64,000 bases of DNA from Pseudomonas mosselii (GCF_019823065.1 NZ_CP081966.1:3317501-3381500), one strand, 5' to 3'; shown: positions 38,139-48,880, numbered from the stretch's first letter. Notes: generated from the letters alone by a model not told the origin. Translations and numbers: made by a program.

Positions 38139-38269
38139 CCGGTTTTTTGTAACACCGCTCTCCGTGTTGAATGAAACCATTGAGATAGAGCTGTTGCGCT
38201 ACAGAGAAAAATTTTTGCCCTGTCGCCGTGAACGATGTGGAGCTGCCGTGCAGCTCCACGACTTGGGCC

Positions 38270-39688
38270 TTACGGCATCACCGGCGGCACATACTGCAAG
38301 GTCGTGCCCAGCGCCCACAGCAACACCAGCACCAGCGGCACATGCACCAGCAACTGCACGAACGAGAAGCCGATCAGGTCGCGCGCCTTGAGCCCCAGCA
38401 CCCCCAGCAGCGGCAGCATGTAGAACGGGTTGATCAGGTTCGGCAGCGCCTCGGCGGCGTTGTAGATCTGCACCGCCCAGCCCAGGTGGTACTGCAGGTC
38501 GTTGGCCACCAGCATCACGTACGGCGCCTCGATGATCCACTTGCCGCCGCCGGACGGGATGAAGAAGCCGAGCACCGCCGAGTACACGCCCATCAGCAGC
38601 GCATAGGTGTCATGGGTGGCGATCTGGGTGAAGAACACCGAGATATGGTGGGCCAGGGTCTGGGCGTCCGCGCCCTTGACCTGGGTGAGGATGGCGGCGA
38701 TCGAGCCATACAGCGGGAATTGGATCAACACCCCGGTGGTGGTCGGCACGGCACGCGTCACCGCGTCGAGGAAGCTGCGCGGACGCCAGTGCAACAAGGC
38801 GCCGAGCATGATGAACAGCAGGTTGTAGGTGTTCAACCCGGAAATCGCGGTGATCGCAGGCTTGGTGGCGAACTCCTGGTACAGCCAGCCGGCGGCCAGG
38901 GCAACCAGCAGCAGGATCAGGATCGGGCTGTATTCCAGCCACTCGCCCGGGCGGGTGCGCTGTGACGAAGGCGGCGCGCTGAAGCTCGGGTCGACGCCGC
39001 AGTCCTGGGCGCTGCGGGCGCTGTTCGGCCCGGGCGCGGTGGCATAGGCCACGACCAGCGAGACGACCACCAGCGCGGCAAGCATCACCCCGGACTGCCA
39101 GAGGAAGATGGTCTCGGTGAACGGGATCACCCCGGTGATCGACAGGATCGATGGCGGCAGGCTGGCCGGGTTGGCCTGCAGCTGCGCGGCCGACGACGAC
39201 AGGCCCAGCGCCCACACCGCGCCCAGGCCCAGGTAGGCGGCGGCACCGGCGGCGCGGTAGTCCATCTTCAGGTCGCTGCGACGGGCCAGGGCGCGTACCA
39301 GCAGGCCGCCGAACACCAGCGACAGGCCCCAGTTGAGCAAGGACGCGAGCATCGAGATCAGCGCCACCCAACATACCGCCGAGCGGCCGTTCTTCGGCAG
39401 GCGCGCCAGGCGGTCGATCAACCGGGCAGCGGGTGGCGAGCTGGCCACCACATAACCGCCGATGACCACGAAGGCCATCTGCATGGTGAACGGAATCAGG
39501 CTCCAGAAGCCGTCACCGAAGGCCTTGGCGGTGTCGGTGGGCTTGCCGCCCATGGCCAGGGCGCCGAGGGACACCAGCATCACCGCCAGGGCGGCGAACA
39601 CCCAGGAGTCGGGGAACCAGCGTTCGGCCCAGTTGGAGCAGCGCAGGGCAAAGCGGGCGGAGCGGCTGTCTTGGATATCAGCGGCCAC
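38270..39688 (-). CDS. atoE: Short-chain fatty acid transporter, AtoE family
   Basis: This is a 472-residue polytopic inner-membrane protein with about twelve hydrophobic segments. The run FFIPSGGGKWIIEAPYVM and the N-terminal FALRCSNWAERWFPDSWVFA are typical of AtoE/TIGR00366 transporters, which import acetoacetate, butyrate or similar short acids. The start is GTG at 39688 with AAAAGGAAAA upstream. It follows the two CoA-transferase genes on the same strand with a REP palindrome between, so they form one functional module for uptake and activation of acetoacetate or butyrate. Confidence 0.88.
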   Translation of the reverse strand: MAADIQDSRSARFALRCSNWAERWFPDSWVFAALAVMLVSLGALAMGGKPTDTAKAFGDGFWSLIPFTMQMAFVVIGGYVVASSPPAARLIDRLARLPKNGRSAVCWVALISMLASLLNWGLSLVFGGLLVRALARRSDLKMDYRAAGAAAYLGLGAVWALGLSSSAAQLQANPASLPPSILSITGVIPFTETIFLWQSGVMLAALVVVSLVVAYATAPGPNSARSAQDCGVDPSFSAPPSSQRTRPGEWLEYSPILILLLVALAAGWLYQEFATKPAITAISGLNTYNLLFIMLGALLHWRPRSFLDAVTRAVPTTTGVLIQFPLYGSIAAILTQVKGADAQTLAHHISVFFTQIATHDTYALLMGVYSAVLGFFIPSGGGKWIIEAPYVMLVANDLQYHLGWAVQIYNAAEALPNLINPFYMLPLLGVLGLKARDLIGFSFVQLLVHVPLVLVLLWALGTTLQYVPPVMP

Positions 39689-39730
39689 GATGTTTTCCTT
39701 TTTCTGATTTTTATAGGAATGAAACGGCGT

Positions 39731-39809
39731 CGCCCCATCGCGGGGCAAGCCCGCTCCCACGAGGGATGCGTGGTCCTTCGTGGGAGCGGGCTTGCCCCGC
39801 GATGGGGCG
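39731..39809. repeat. Perfect 32-bp-arm REP palindrome
   Basis: The arm 39731-39762 (CGCCCCATCGCGGGGCAAGC and on) is complementary over all 32 bases to 39778-39809, with a 15-base loop. It contains the GCGGGGCAAGCCCGCTCCCAC core of the P. putida extragenic palindromes. It lies between the CoA-transferase subunit B and atoE genes of one operon, where it could protect the upstream mRNA from 3' decay. Confidence 0.85.
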
Positions 39810-39825
39810 CTTGCAACGGTGCTGC

Positions 39826-40482
39826 TTAGAAAGTCATTTCCTGCACATCGTCCGGCACGATCAGCTTGCCGGCGGTCTTCTCGATGATTTCCTCGATGCT
39901 CACGCCCGGGGCGGTCTCGCGCAGGATGAAGGCGCCGTTTTCGATCTCAAGGTAGGCCAGGTCGGTCAGCACCTTGCGGATGCAGCCGGCGCCGGTCAGC
40001 GGCAGGCTGCACTTGGGCAGCAGCTTGGACTCACCGTCCTTGGAGGCGTGGGTCATGGTGACGATGATGTTGTCGGCACCGGCCACCAGGTCCATGGCGC
40101 CGCCCATGCCCTTGACCAGCTTGCCGGGGATCATCCACGAGGCGATGTTGCCTTCCACGTCCACCTCGAAGGCGCCAAGCACGGTGAGGTCGACATGGCC
40201 ACCACGGATCATGGCGAAGGATTGCGCCGAATCGAAGATCGACGCGCCACGGCGGGCGGTGACCGTCTGCTTGCCGGCGTTGATCATGTCAGCGTCGATC
40301 GTGGCTTCGGTGGGGAACTCGCCCATGCCCAGCAGGCCGTTCTCCGACTGCAGCATCACTTCCATGCCGTCGGGCACGTAGTTGGCCACCAGGGTGGGGA
40401 TGCCGATGCCGAGGTTGACGTAGTAGCCGTCCTTCAGTTCACGGGCGACGCGTTGCGCCATTTGTTCGCGGGTCAATGCCAT
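39826..40482 (-). CDS. 3-oxoacid CoA-transferase subunit B
   Basis: This 218-residue beta subunit of a family I CoA-transferase contains the catalytic glutamate in QSENGLLG. Other conserved blocks are GIGIPTLVANYV and GKLVKGMGGAMDL. With subunit A it moves CoA between succinyl-CoA or acetyl-CoA and acetoacetate. Length and pairing match AtoA/ScoB. The gene is 35 bp downstream of subunit A. Position beside AtoE favours acetoacetate or short-chain acid use. Confidence 0.92.
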   Translation of the reverse strand: MALTREQMAQRVARELKDGYYVNLGIGIPTLVANYVPDGMEVMLQSENGLLGMGEFPTEATIDADMINAGKQTVTARRGASIFDSAQSFAMIRGGHVDLTVLGAFEVDVEGNIASWMIPGKLVKGMGGAMDLVAGADNIIVTMTHASKDGESKLLPKCSLPLTGAGCIRKVLTDLAYLEIENGAFILRETAPGVSIEEIIEKTAGKLIVPDDVQEMTF

Positions 40483-40517
40483 GGTCAGGATCTCTTTGTT
40501 GTTCTTGAGGGCGGCGC

Positions 40518-41216
40518 TCAGGCCTTGACGGTGCGCTTTTCGATGCGCTTCTCGAAGGTGCCGACGATGACCCGGTCGACATAGATGCCCGGGGTGTGGA
40601 TCTCGCTGGGCAGCAGCACGCCGGGCTCGACGATCTCTTCGACCTCGACCACGGTGATCTTGCCGGCAGTGGCGGCCAGCGGGTTGAAGTTCTGCGCGGT
40701 GTTGCGGTACACCACGTTACCGTAGTGGTCAGCCTTCCAGCCTTTGACAATGGCGAAGTCGCCGGTGATGGATTCTTCGAGGATGTATTTGCGGCCGTTG
40801 AACTCGCGTACTTCCTTGCCTTCGGCAACCGGGGTGCCGTAACCGGTGGCGGTGAAGAAGGCCGGGATGCCGGCGCCGCCGGCACGCATCTTCTCGGCCA
40901 GGGTGCCTTGCGGGGTGAGTTCCACTTCCAGTTCGCCGCTGAGCAGCTGGCGTTCGAACTCGGCGTTCTCGCCGACGTAGGAGGCGATCATCTTGCGGAT
41001 CTGCCGGTCCTCGAGCAGCACGCCCAGGCCGAAGCCGTCGACGCCGCAGTTGTTGGACACCACGGTCAGGCCCTTGACGTCGCGGCGCTTGATCTCGGCG
41101 ATGAGGTTCTCGGGGATGCCGCACAGGCCAAAGCCGCCGGCCAGCACGGTCATGTCGTCGGTCAGGCCCGCCAGGGCCTCTTCATAAGTTGCTACACGCT
41201 TGTCCAGTCCGGCCAT
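40518..41216 (-). CDS. 3-oxoacid CoA-transferase subunit A
   Basis: The 232-residue alpha subunit has the CoA-binding [13 protein letters not shown] segment and the [12 protein letters not shown] block of AtoD/ScoA proteins. It forms a heterotetramer with the product of 39826-40482. It is the first gene of the operon and is divergent from a LysR regulator, with a 119-bp AT-rich region between them that should hold the operator. Confidence 0.92.
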   Translation of the reverse strand: MAGLDKRVATYEEALAGLTDDMTVLAGGFGLCGIPENLIAEIKRRDVKGLTVVSNNCGVDGFGLGVLLEDRQIRKMIASYVGENAEFERQLLSGELEVELTPQGTLAEKMRAGGAGIPAFFTATGYGTPVAEGKEVREFNGRKYILEESITGDFAIVKGWKADHYGNVVYRNTAQNFNPLAATAGKITVVEVEEIVEPGVLLPSEIHTPGIYVDRVIVGTFEKRIEKRTVKA

Positions 41217-41335
41217 GCTCAGTCGCCTTTTGTAGTTGTTGGAACCGTACGGTCATCTTCACTGTAGTCGACTGATTTGTTAATTTTGTTTTCGTCATCG
41301 ATTGATAATTTTTACAAAACAAAAGGCCACTCCTC

Positions 41336-42241
41336 ATGAACGTCAAGCAGCTGCGCGCCTTCGTCACCGTGGCCAAGTACCAGAGCTTCGCCCAGGCCGG
41401 CGAGCATCTGCACGTCTCGCAACCGGCCCTGAGCCTGACCATCAAGGCCTTGGAGGACAACCTGGGCGGCGCCCTGCTCACCCGCACCACCCGCAGCGTC
41501 AGCCTGACTCCCGAGGGCGAGGTGCTGCTGCCCCTGGCCCGGCGCCTGCTGGCCGACTGGGACGACACCGAGGAGATGCTGCGACAGCGTTTTACCCTGC
41601 AGCTGGGGCGGGTCTCGGTGGCGGCCATGCCGGCCTTCGCCGGCAACCTGCTGCCGCAATCGCTCAAGGTGTTCCGCCAGCGCTACCCCAAGGTCAACGT
41701 CACCGTGCACGACGTGATCAACGAGCAGGTGCTGGAACTGGTACGCCACCGTCGCGTCGAACTGGGCATCGGCTTCGAGCCTGAAAGCAGCGAGGCGCTG
41801 CGTTTTCACCCGCTGTACATGGACCGCTTCGTCGCCGTGGTACCGGCCGACTCGCCCCTTGCCCACCAGCCTCAGGTGCGTTGGCAGGAGCTGCTGGCCG
41901 AGGATTTCATCGCCCTGCAACGGCCTTCGGCGGTGCGCCTGCTGCTTGAGCAGCACCTGGCCGCCAACCATGGCAAGCTGGCAGTGGCCTTCGAAAGCCA
42001 CCAGCTGTCGACCATCGGTCGCATGGTCGCCAGCGGCCTGGGCGTCAGCGCGGTGCCGGCGCTGTGCATCGGGCAGATGCAGGAGCTCGGCGCCCGTTGC
42101 GTGCCGTTGGTCGAACCGACCGTGGAGCGGCGCATCGGCGTGATCGCCCTGGGCGATCACAAACTGTCCAAGGCCGCCGAGGCGCTGCTCGATGTGCTGC
42201 TGACCCATACCCATCCACAGGAGGTGACATGCGTTACGTGA
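41336..42241 (+). CDS. LysR family transcriptional regulator
   Basis: This 301-residue protein has an N-terminal winged helix (MNVKQLRAFVTVAKYQSFAQAGEHLHVSQPALSLTIKALEDNLGGALLTRTTRSVSLTPEG) and a periplasmic-binding-like effector domain. Its divergent orientation to the CoA-transferase operon makes it the likely activator of acetoacetate or short-chain acid genes. Its 3' end overlaps the aldo/keto reductase gene by 13 bp, so that enzyme is co-transcribed with it. Confidence 0.9.
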   Translation: MNVKQLRAFVTVAKYQSFAQAGEHLHVSQPALSLTIKALEDNLGGALLTRTTRSVSLTPEGEVLLPLARRLLADWDDTEEMLRQRFTLQLGRVSVAAMPAFAGNLLPQSLKVFRQRYPKVNVTVHDVINEQVLELVRHRRVELGIGFEPESSEALRFHPLYMDRFVAVVPADSPLAHQPQVRWQELLAEDFIALQRPSAVRLLLEQHLAANHGKLAVAFESHQLSTIGRMVASGLGVSAVPALCIGQMQELGARCVPLVEPTVERRIGVIALGDHKLSKAAEALLDVLLTHTHPQEVTCVT

Positions 42242-43050
42242 ATCTGGCGGGTTCCCGCGTTCCGGCCATCGGCCAGGGTACCTGGTACATGGGCGAAGAT
42301 CCGGGCCGCAGGGCCGCCGAGGTGGCGGCGCTGCAACAGGGTATCGAGCTGGGCCTGGGCCTGATCGACACTGCTGAAATGTACGCCGAGGGCGGCGCCG
42401 AGCAGGTGGTCGGCCAGGCCATCGCCGGGCGTCGCGACCAGGTGTTCCTGGTCAGCAAGGTCTACCCGCACAATGCCAGCCGACGCGCTGTGCCGGCCGC
42501 CTGCGAGCGCAGCCTCCGGCGCCTGGGCACCGACTGCATCGACCTGTACCTGCTGCACTGGCGCGGCCAGTATCCGCTGGAGGAGACCGTCGAAGCGTTC
42601 GAGCGCCTGGTCGAGCAAGGCAAGATCCGTCGCTGGGGCGTGTCCAACTTCGACCTTGACGACCTGCGCGAGCTCGACAACCCCGCCTGCGCCACCAACC
42701 AGGTGCTGTACAACCCAGCCGAGCGCGGCATCGAGTTCGACCTGCTGCCGTGGAGCCGCCAGCAGGGCTTGCCGACCATGGCCTACTGCCCGCTGGCCCA
42801 GGCCGGGCGCCTGCTGCGCCATCCGGTGATGACGCAGGTCGCTGAGCGCCACGGTGCTACGCCGGCCCAGGTGAGCCTGGCCTGGGTGACGCGGGGTGAA
42901 GGGGTAATCGCGATTCCCAAGGCGGTCAATCCAGAGCATGTGCGCCTGAATGCGGCGGCGGCCGACCTGGTGCTTGCCGAAGAAGACCTGCAAGACATCG
43001 AGCAGGCATTCCCCGCTCCGACACGCAAGCAGCGCCTGGCGATGGTCTGA
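42229..43050 (+). CDS. Aldo/keto reductase
   Basis: This 273-residue TIM-barrel NADPH oxidoreductase has a visible catalytic set: Asp and Tyr in IDTAEMYAEG, Lys in LVSKVYPHN, His in LLHWRG. The cofactor block AIPKAVNPEHVRLN is near the C-terminus. The start at 42229 lies inside the end of the LysR gene and has GGAGG 5 bases upstream. It reduces aldehydes or ketones; the substrate is unknown. The family resembles YeaE/DkgA-type general reductases. Confidence 0.88.
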   Translation: MRYVNLAGSRVPAIGQGTWYMGEDPGRRAAEVAALQQGIELGLGLIDTAEMYAEGGAEQVVGQAIAGRRDQVFLVSKVYPHNASRRAVPAACERSLRRLGTDCIDLYLLHWRGQYPLEETVEAFERLVEQGKIRRWGVSNFDLDDLRELDNPACATNQVLYNPAERGIEFDLLPWSRQQGLPTMAYCPLAQAGRLLRHPVMTQVAERHGATPAQVSLAWVTRGEGVIAIPKAVNPEHVRLNAAAADLVLAEEDLQDIEQAFPAPTRKQRLAMV

Positions 43051-43051
43051 G

Positions 43052-43093
43052 TTGCCTGCACGAGGGGCCGCGCCGCGGCCCTATCGTAGGCAA
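43052..43093. terminator. Hairpin between convergent aldo/keto reductase and dnaE2
   Basis: TTGCCT and AGGCAA form the outer stem, and GGGCCGCG and CGCGGCCC the inner stem, directly after the stop at 43050. A half-REP sequence GCAAGCCGGCTCCCAC follows. There is no long T run, so its termination strength is uncertain. It is the only structure in the 90-bp gap before the dnaE2 stop. Confidence 0.4.
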
Positions 43094-43140
43094 GCCGGCT
43101 CCCACACCGACCGTGCCACCTTCAAGCCAAGTGCCAATGA

Positions 43141-46100
43141 CTAGTGGAAGTCCCGGCTGCGCACATCCAGCCCCTGCAACAGGGGGCTGATGTCCTCGAG
43201 ACGCCGGGCGATCAGGTGCCGTACCCCGCTCTCCTGCTCCAGGCGCCCGCTCACCTTGAGCAACTTCGAACCCACCAGTGCCCGCCGCTGGCGCTCGGCC
43301 AGGTCGCGCCAGACCACCACATTGACCATCCCGTGCTCATCCTCGAGGGTGACGAAGGTCACACCGCTGGCGGTCTGCGGGCGCTGGCGCCCGACCACGA
43401 TGCCGGCCACGGCGACAGTGTCGCCATGCTCGACCCCCGCCAGCTCCGTCGAGCTGCGACAGCCCAGTGCCCGCAAGCGTGAACGCAGCAGGGTCAAAGG
43501 ATGCGGCCCGAGGGTGGTGCCCAGGGTGCCGTAGTCAGCGGCCAGGTCCTCGGCGACACTCGGCACCGGCAACGCCACCGCCTGCTCGGACACCGGCTCG
43601 AGCCCGGCGAACAACGGCAACTGCGATTGCACCGCCGCCACCTGCCAACGTGCCTGGTGACGGTCACCGACCAGCCCGCGCAACGCCCCGGCATCCGCCA
43701 GGCGCGCACGGGCACGAGCATCGAGCCCGGCGCGCAGGCACAGGTCCTCGACGTCGCGCCACGGGCGCTGTGCCCGCGCCTGTGCCAGGCGGCAGGCATC
43801 GCCTTCACCAAAGCCACGGATCTGGCGCAACCCCAGGCGGATGGCCAACGCCCCCTCGCCCACGGCCTCCAGGGTGCAGTCCCAGTCGCTGTGGAACACA
43901 TCCACCGGGCGCACCTCGATCCCTTGGCGGCGGGCCTCCTGCAACAACTGGTCGGGACTGTAGAAGCCCATCGGCCAGCTGTTGACCAGTGCGCAGGTGA
44001 AGATCGCCGGCTCATGGCACTTGAGCCAACTGCTGGCATAGCACAGCAGGGCGAAACTGGCGGCGTGGGACTCGGGGAAACCGTAGCTGCCAAAGCCCTT
44101 GATCTGCTCGAAGATGCGCTCGGCAAAGGCCAGTTCGTAGCCATTGCGCAGCATGCCCGCGATCAGCCGCTCGCGGTGCGGCTCCAGCCCGCCATGGCGC
44201 TTCCAGGCGGCCATGCTGCGGCGCAGCTGGTCGGCCTCGCCCGGGCTGTAGTCGGCGGCGACCATGGCCAGCTCCATCACCTGCTCCTGGAACAACGGCA
44301 CCCCCAGAGTGCGCTCGAAGACGGCCTGGAGTTTTTCCGATGGATAGGTGACCGGCTCCTGCTTGAGCCGGCGCCGCAGGTACGGGTGGACCATGTCGCC
44401 CTGGATCGGCCCGGGACGGACGATGGCCACCTCGATCACCAGGTCGTAGAACTTCACCGGCTTGAGCCGGGGCAGCATGGCCATTTGTGCCCGCGACTCG
44501 ATCTGGAACACACCCATGGTCTCGGCGCGGCCGATCATGGCGTAGGTGGCCGGGTCCTCCTTGGGCAGGGTCGCCAGCGTGTACTCGCGTCCCCGGTGCC
44601 GGGTGATCAGGTCGAAGCAGCGGCGCAGCGCGCTGAGCATGCCCAGCGCCAGCACATCGACCTTGAGCAGGCCGACCATGTCCAGGTCATCCTTGTCCCA
44701 CTGGATCACCGTGCGCTCGGCCATTGCCGCGTTCTCCACCGGCACCAACCGGTCCAGCGGCTGCTCGGAGATGACGAAACCACCGGGATGCTGCGACAGG
44801 TGCCGGGGAAAGCCGATCAGTTCCCCCGCCAGCACCAGGATGCGCCGCAGCGAGGGACTGTGCGCATCAAAGCCGGCCTCGGCCAGGCGCCCGGCATCGG
44901 GAATGCGATCGCTCCAGCGTCCGCAGCACTTGGCCAGGGCATCCACCTGGTCAGCTGGCAGGCCAAGCACCCGGGCCACATCGCGCACCGCGCCGGCGGC
45001 ATGGTAGCTGCTGACCACCGCAGTGAGTGCCGCCCGGTGTCGGCCGTAACGGCGGAACACGTACTGGATCACCTCTTCGCGGCGATCATGCTCGAAGTCC
45101 ACGTCGATGTCCGGCGGCTCGTTGCGCTCGCGGGAGAGGAAGCGCTCGAACAAAAGGCGGTGCTCCATGGGGTCGAGCTCGGTGATGCCGAGCACGAAAC
45201 ACACCACCGAGTTGGCCGCCGAACCGCGCCCCTGGCAGAGGATACGCTGGCGGCGGGCGAAGGCGACGATGTCGTGGACAGTCAGGAAGTAACTCTCGTA
45301 GCCCAGCTCCTCGATCAATGCCAGCTCCCGTTCCAGCACCGTGCGCACCTTGTCGCTCGGGCCCTGGGGCCAGCGTTCGGGCAGGCCGCGCCGGCACAGT
45401 TCGCGCAACCAGCTGGCCGGGGTCTGCCCTGCGGGCACCAGTTCCCGTGGATACTGGTAGTTCAGCTGGGACAGGTCGAAGGTGCAGCGCCCGGCAATCC
45501 GCAGGGTCGGCGCGAGCAGATCGTCCGGGTACAGTTCGCGCAACTGGTCGAGCGAGCGCAGGTGACGCTCGCCGTTGGCGAACAGGAAACGTCCCGCCTC
45601 GGCGACCGCGCACTGTTCGCGGATGGCGGTCATGCAGTCCTGCAGCGCACGCCGCCCGCGCACATGCATGTGCACATCGCCGCAGGCCACCAGCGGGATC
45701 TCCAGCCGAGTCCCAAGCGCGCGCAGCTGTGCCAGACGCCGGGTGTCGTCGGCCCCGCGATGCAGGTGCACCGCCAGCCACAGGCGCTCGCCGAACAGCG
45801 GCCGCAACCAGGCCGCGTCGCCGTCGTCGGGCTCAGCCACCCACAGCGCCAGCAAGCCCTGGTGATGGGCCTCGAGGTCCTCGACGAGCAACTGGTAGCT
45901 GCCCTTCTCCGAGCGCCGCCGGGCGCGGGTGATCAGCGCGCAGAGATTCTGGTAACCGACAAGGTCTTCCACCAGCAGCACCAGCTTCGGCCCCTGGTGC
46001 ACCCGCACCTCGCTGCCGACGATCAGCTTCAACTGATGCTGCTTCGCCGCCTGCCAGGCCCGGACAATCCCCGCCAGCGTGCATTCGTCGGTGATCGCCA

Positions 46101-46215
46101 GGGCCTGGTAGCCCTGCTCGCGAGCGCGGCGAAACAGTTCGTCGGCACTGGAAGCACCGCGCTGGAAACTGAAGTTCGACAGACAGTGCAGTTCCGCATA
46201 CGCCGGACCGTTCAT
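43141..46215 (-). CDS. dnaE2: Error-prone DNA polymerase DnaE2 (ImuC)
   Basis: This is a 1,024-residue family C polymerase for damage-induced mutagenesis. An N-terminal PHP domain ([16 protein letters not shown]), palm-domain acidic motif [16 protein letters not shown], the finger region and a C-terminal OB fold ([25 protein letters not shown]) are in order. The start [10 protein letters not shown] at 46215 overlaps the imuB stop (ATGA), indicating coupling. DnaE2 carries out synthesis across lesions together with ImuA and ImuB. It is the last gene of the lexA2-imuA-imuB-dnaE2 operon. Confidence 0.95.
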   Translation of the reverse strand: MNGPAYAELHCLSNFSFQRGASSADELFRRAREQGYQALAITDECTLAGIVRAWQAAKQHQLKLIVGSEVRVHQGPKLVLLVEDLVGYQNLCALITRARRRSEKGSYQLLVEDLEAHHQGLLALWVAEPDDGDAAWLRPLFGERLWLAVHLHRGADDTRRLAQLRALGTRLEIPLVACGDVHMHVRGRRALQDCMTAIREQCAVAEAGRFLFANGERHLRSLDQLRELYPDDLLAPTLRIAGRCTFDLSQLNYQYPRELVPAGQTPASWLRELCRRGLPERWPQGPSDKVRTVLERELALIEELGYESYFLTVHDIVAFARRQRILCQGRGSAANSVVCFVLGITELDPMEHRLLFERFLSRERNEPPDIDVDFEHDRREEVIQYVFRRYGRHRAALTAVVSSYHAAGAVRDVARVLGLPADQVDALAKCCGRWSDRIPDAGRLAEAGFDAHSPSLRRILVLAGELIGFPRHLSQHPGGFVISEQPLDRLVPVENAAMAERTVIQWDKDDLDMVGLLKVDVLALGMLSALRRCFDLITRHRGREYTLATLPKEDPATYAMIGRAETMGVFQIESRAQMAMLPRLKPVKFYDLVIEVAIVRPGPIQGDMVHPYLRRRLKQEPVTYPSEKLQAVFERTLGVPLFQEQVMELAMVAADYSPGEADQLRRSMAAWKRHGGLEPHRERLIAGMLRNGYELAFAERIFEQIKGFGSYGFPESHAASFALLCYASSWLKCHEPAIFTCALVNSWPMGFYSPDQLLQEARRQGIEVRPVDVFHSDWDCTLEAVGEGALAIRLGLRQIRGFGEGDACRLAQARAQRPWRDVEDLCLRAGLDARARARLADAGALRGLVGDRHQARWQVAAVQSQLPLFAGLEPVSEQAVALPVPSVAEDLAADYGTLGTTLGPHPLTLLRSRLRALGCRSSTELAGVEHGDTVAVAGIVVGRQRPQTASGVTFVTLEDEHGMVNVVVWRDLAERQRRALVGSKLLKVSGRLEQESGVRHLIARRLEDISPLLQGLDVRSRDFH

Positions 46216-47630
46216 GCGAACCAGCCCTGCAACCACAGTGGCCCCGGGGCCGCCAGGTCGCGGAAGGCCCAGCCGCACAGGCCATCGCGGGTCTCGATGC
46301 GGTAGTAGTCACGGCGCACGTCGCCACCGTCCCACCAACCGGACTCGATGCGTTCGGCGGCCCCCAGCAGTTGCAGGCCGGCCTCGCTCAAGAGCTGGGG
46401 CGTGGGCAGCAGCCAACCGGGACGACGACCAGGGGCCATCACCCGTTGGCCTTGGGCGCCCTGCTCCACGCCTTGCCAGGCGCGCTCGGGGCGATGGTCG
46501 GCTTCGGCGCGCAGCCCCCTGACCGCCTCGTCACCGAGCCGCGCCCGCAGCCGTTCACGCAACTGCTCCCAGGGCTGGACCTGCTGCGCGCGCGGGTCGA
46601 ACAGCGCCTGGCGTTGAGGCACGAAGGGCGGCAGGTCGGCGGCCAGCAGGCGCAGGTTGCGCACCGGCGCCGGGATACGCAGCGGCTCCAGGCGGCCACG
46701 GGCCAGCTCGAACAGCAGCGAAGCGTCGCGCTCGGCGGCCAGCAGGCCAACCTTGAGCACGGTGTCCGCGCCTTCGGCGTGCTCCAGGTGCAGCTCGAAA
46801 CGCTGCACGCCGCAGTCGCGCCCGGCGAGGAAGGCCGCCAGGTCACTGATGAGGCGACGCAAGGGGAACAGCAGCGCCTGATGCGACTCGACATCGAAGT
46901 TCAGCTCCAGCCGCGCCTCGAAACGATCGGGCGGCTGGTAGAAGTCCAGCCCCAGGTTGCGCAGGCCGAGCAACTGGTCCAGGTGCAGTTGCACCTGGGC
47001 GCTGAAGCGCCTGGCCAAGGCATCGCGCGGCAGCGCCAGCACCTGCTCGAGCCGGTGCAGCCCCATGCGGGCGAAGGCCTCGACTGCGTCGACCGGCAGG
47101 CCGACACGGTTGACGGGCATCTCCAGCAAGGCGGCGCGGGTCGCCTGCGGGCAGGTCAGCGCCAGGCCGTCATGGCCGTTGGCGAGCATCCTCGCCGCCA
47201 CCGGGTTGCTGGCCACGACAATGCGCTGGCGCAGCCCCAGCGCCGCCAGTTCCTGGCGCAAGCGCGCCTCGAACAGCGGCCAGGGGCCGAACAGTTGCAG
47301 GCTCGAGCCCACCTCCAGCAGCAACGCACGGGGATAGTAAAGACTGACTTGGGCGCTGAAACGGTAGGCCCAGGCCGCCAGCAACTGCTGCAACTGCTCG
47401 ATACGCGCCGGCTCGACCTCGACGCAGGTGAAACCGTCGGCCAGGGCGCGGGCGGCGGTCAGCGTCTGCCCTGCGCGCAGCCCCAGCTCACTGGCCGCCG
47501 GGTTGACCGCCCGCAGCACACGGCGCTGGGGCGGACCGCCCAGCAGCACCAGCGGCGCCTCGGGGTCGTCGCGTTCGCGCAGGACGGTGTCCAGCGCCAG
47601 CTGTGGCAACAGGATGCAGGCCCAGAGCAT
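46212..47630 (-). CDS. imuB: ImuB, inactive Y-family polymerase adaptor
   Basis: This 472-residue protein related to Y-family polymerases (DinB) starts [17 protein letters not shown] and lacks the usual catalytic acidic pair near the N-terminus (the DID-type block is replaced by LPQLALD), as in other ImuB proteins. ImuB is a hub: it binds the beta clamp, ImuA and DnaE2. The C-terminus [28 protein letters not shown] is characteristic. It starts 6 bp after the imuA stop. Confidence 0.93.
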   Translation of the reverse strand: MLWACILLPQLALDTVLRERDDPEAPLVLLGGPPQRRVLRAVNPAASELGLRAGQTLTAARALADGFTCVEVEPARIEQLQQLLAAWAYRFSAQVSLYYPRALLLEVGSSLQLFGPWPLFEARLRQELAALGLRQRIVVASNPVAARMLANGHDGLALTCPQATRAALLEMPVNRVGLPVDAVEAFARMGLHRLEQVLALPRDALARRFSAQVQLHLDQLLGLRNLGLDFYQPPDRFEARLELNFDVESHQALLFPLRRLISDLAAFLAGRDCGVQRFELHLEHAEGADTVLKVGLLAAERDASLLFELARGRLEPLRIPAPVRNLRLLAADLPPFVPQRQALFDPRAQQVQPWEQLRERLRARLGDEAVRGLRAEADHRPERAWQGVEQGAQGQRVMAPGRRPGWLLPTPQLLSEAGLQLLGAAERIESGWWDGGDVRRDYYRIETRDGLCGWAFRDLAAPGPLWLQGWFA

Positions 47631-47636
47631 GGCGCA

Positions 47637-48257
47637 TTACTCCCGCCCGGGGCAGGCGATGGGCGTGACCGGCGCCAGGCCGCCCCGGCACTTGAGCACG
47701 CGCCACTGCGCCGGACGCAGGTCGAGGGCAATGCGCAGGGCGGCGGGCGAAGGGTTCAGCGCGGCCTGGTGCGGGCGACAGGCGAACGCCAGCGCATCGC
47801 CGGTCTCCGCAGCCACCTGCAGGCGCCGCAGGGCACGGTCGTCGGCACGCTCTGGCCAGCACAGCACGGCGGCGCAACTGCCCGAGCGCAGGCACTGCTC
47901 GGCGGCCCACAAGGCATCGATCGCCTCGGCGTCGACCTGCACCAGCCAGCGCAGGTCCACCCCGGCGGCCTGCCAGGCCGGCGCATAGGGGATGAACGGC
48001 GGCGCCACCAGCACCACCCGCTGCCCCTCGCCCGTCAGCCGGGCTAGCGTCGGCCAGAGCAGCTGCAGTTCGCCGCAACCGGGGCTGGCCAGCAGCAGTT
48101 CGCTCAGCGCCGCCGCCGGCCAGCCGCCTTCCGGCAGGCGCTGGTCGAGGCCGGCATGCCCGGTGGGCTGCAGGCCCTGCGGACGTGCCTGGGCCTGCCG
48201 CCCGCGCCATACCTGGCGCTGGTCGAGCAAACGGTCGAGGTCGACCACGGCGCCCAT
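47637..48257 (-). CDS. imuA: ImuA, RecA/SulA-like translesion synthesis factor
   Basis: This 206-residue protein has a RecA-like fold without an intact Walker A lysine. The opening MGAVVDLDRLLDQRQVWRGRQ and segment GHAGLDQRLPEGGWPAAALSELLL match ImuA/SulA-like proteins of pseudomonads. It supports the ImuB-DnaE2 mutasome. Its start overlaps the lexA2 stop by one base (TGATG). Confidence 0.9.
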   Translation of the reverse strand: MGAVVDLDRLLDQRQVWRGRQAQARPQGLQPTGHAGLDQRLPEGGWPAAALSELLLASPGCGELQLLWPTLARLTGEGQRVVLVAPPFIPYAPAWQAAGVDLRWLVQVDAEAIDALWAAEQCLRSGSCAAVLCWPERADDRALRRLQVAAETGDALAFACRPHQAALNPSPAALRIALDLRPAQWRVLKCRGGLAPVTPIACPGRE

Positions 48258-48874
48258 CAGTCACGCCTCAGCAGGCCGCAGAACACGCCTTCGATGAAGA
48301 ATTCGTGCCCTGGGGTCACGTCGATGGGGGCATAGGCCGGGTTGCGGGGCAGCAGGCGATAGCCATCACGGGTGCGCTGCAGGCGCTTGATGGTGACTTC
48401 GCCGTCGAGCCGGGCGACCACGATCTGCCCGTCACGGGCCTCACCCTGCTGGCGAATGCCGACCAGGTCACCGTCGAAGATGCCGTCGTCGACCATCGAG
48501 TCGCCGCGCACCTTGAGCAGGTAGTCGGGGGTGCGTCGAAACAGGCTGGGGTCGAGCAGCAGTTGCTCGTGGATATCGAGGTCGGGGCCGATCGGCGCAC
48601 CGGCGGCGACCTGGCCAAGCACCGGCACCTCGAGGATCTCGGGCCGGCGCAGGGGCTCGGCCAGGCGGATGCCACGCGCCTGGTTGGGCGTGACGTCGAT
48701 GAACCCGGCCTGGCTCAGGGCGGTGATGTGCTTGCGCGCCACGCTGCGCGAGGCGAAACCGAAGCGCTCGGCGATATCGGCCAGCGACGGTGGCTGACCT
48801 TGATCGGTGATGCGCTCGCGGATGAACGCGAGGATGGCGCGGCGTTTGGGGGATAAAGTGTCCATGGAGCACAT
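48257..48874 (-). CDS. lexA: LexA2 repressor
   Basis: This 205-residue SOS repressor (or 202 from ATG 48865) has an N-terminal winged helix (PPSLADIAERFGFASRSVARKHITALSQAGF), the self-cleavage site Ala91-Gly92 in QVAAGAP, and the catalytic dyad Ser126 in RGDSMVDDG and Lys163 in VTIKRL. It is shorter and diverged from the main LexA of Pseudomonas, as expected for the second copy that controls the imu genes. The ATG at 48874 has an AAGAG-type site at good distance. The 48865 start would leave the operator outside the coding part. Confidence 0.93.
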   Translation of the reverse strand: MCSMDTLSPKRRAILAFIRERITDQGQPPSLADIAERFGFASRSVARKHITALSQAGFIDVTPNQARGIRLAEPLRRPEILEVPVLGQVAAGAPIGPDLDIHEQLLLDPSLFRRTPDYLLKVRGDSMVDDGIFDGDLVGIRQQGEARDGQIVVARLDGEVTIKRLQRTRDGYRLLPRNPAYAPIDVTPGHEFFIEGVFCGLLRRD

Positions 48875-48880
48875 TTGTAC
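48869..48880. promoter_or_regulatory. LexA2 box at the start of lexA2-imuA-imuB-dnaE2
   Basis: The minus-strand sequence GTACAAATGTGC fits the GTAC-N4-GTGC operator described for P. putida LexA2. It overlaps or just precedes the lexA2 start, an ideal site for autorepression of the whole operon. Confidence 0.7.

Noticed and set aside
43501..46305. 934-codon plus-strand frame
   Set aside because: It is antisense to dnaE2, whose protein is clearly recognised; composition is His/Gln-rich shadow type.
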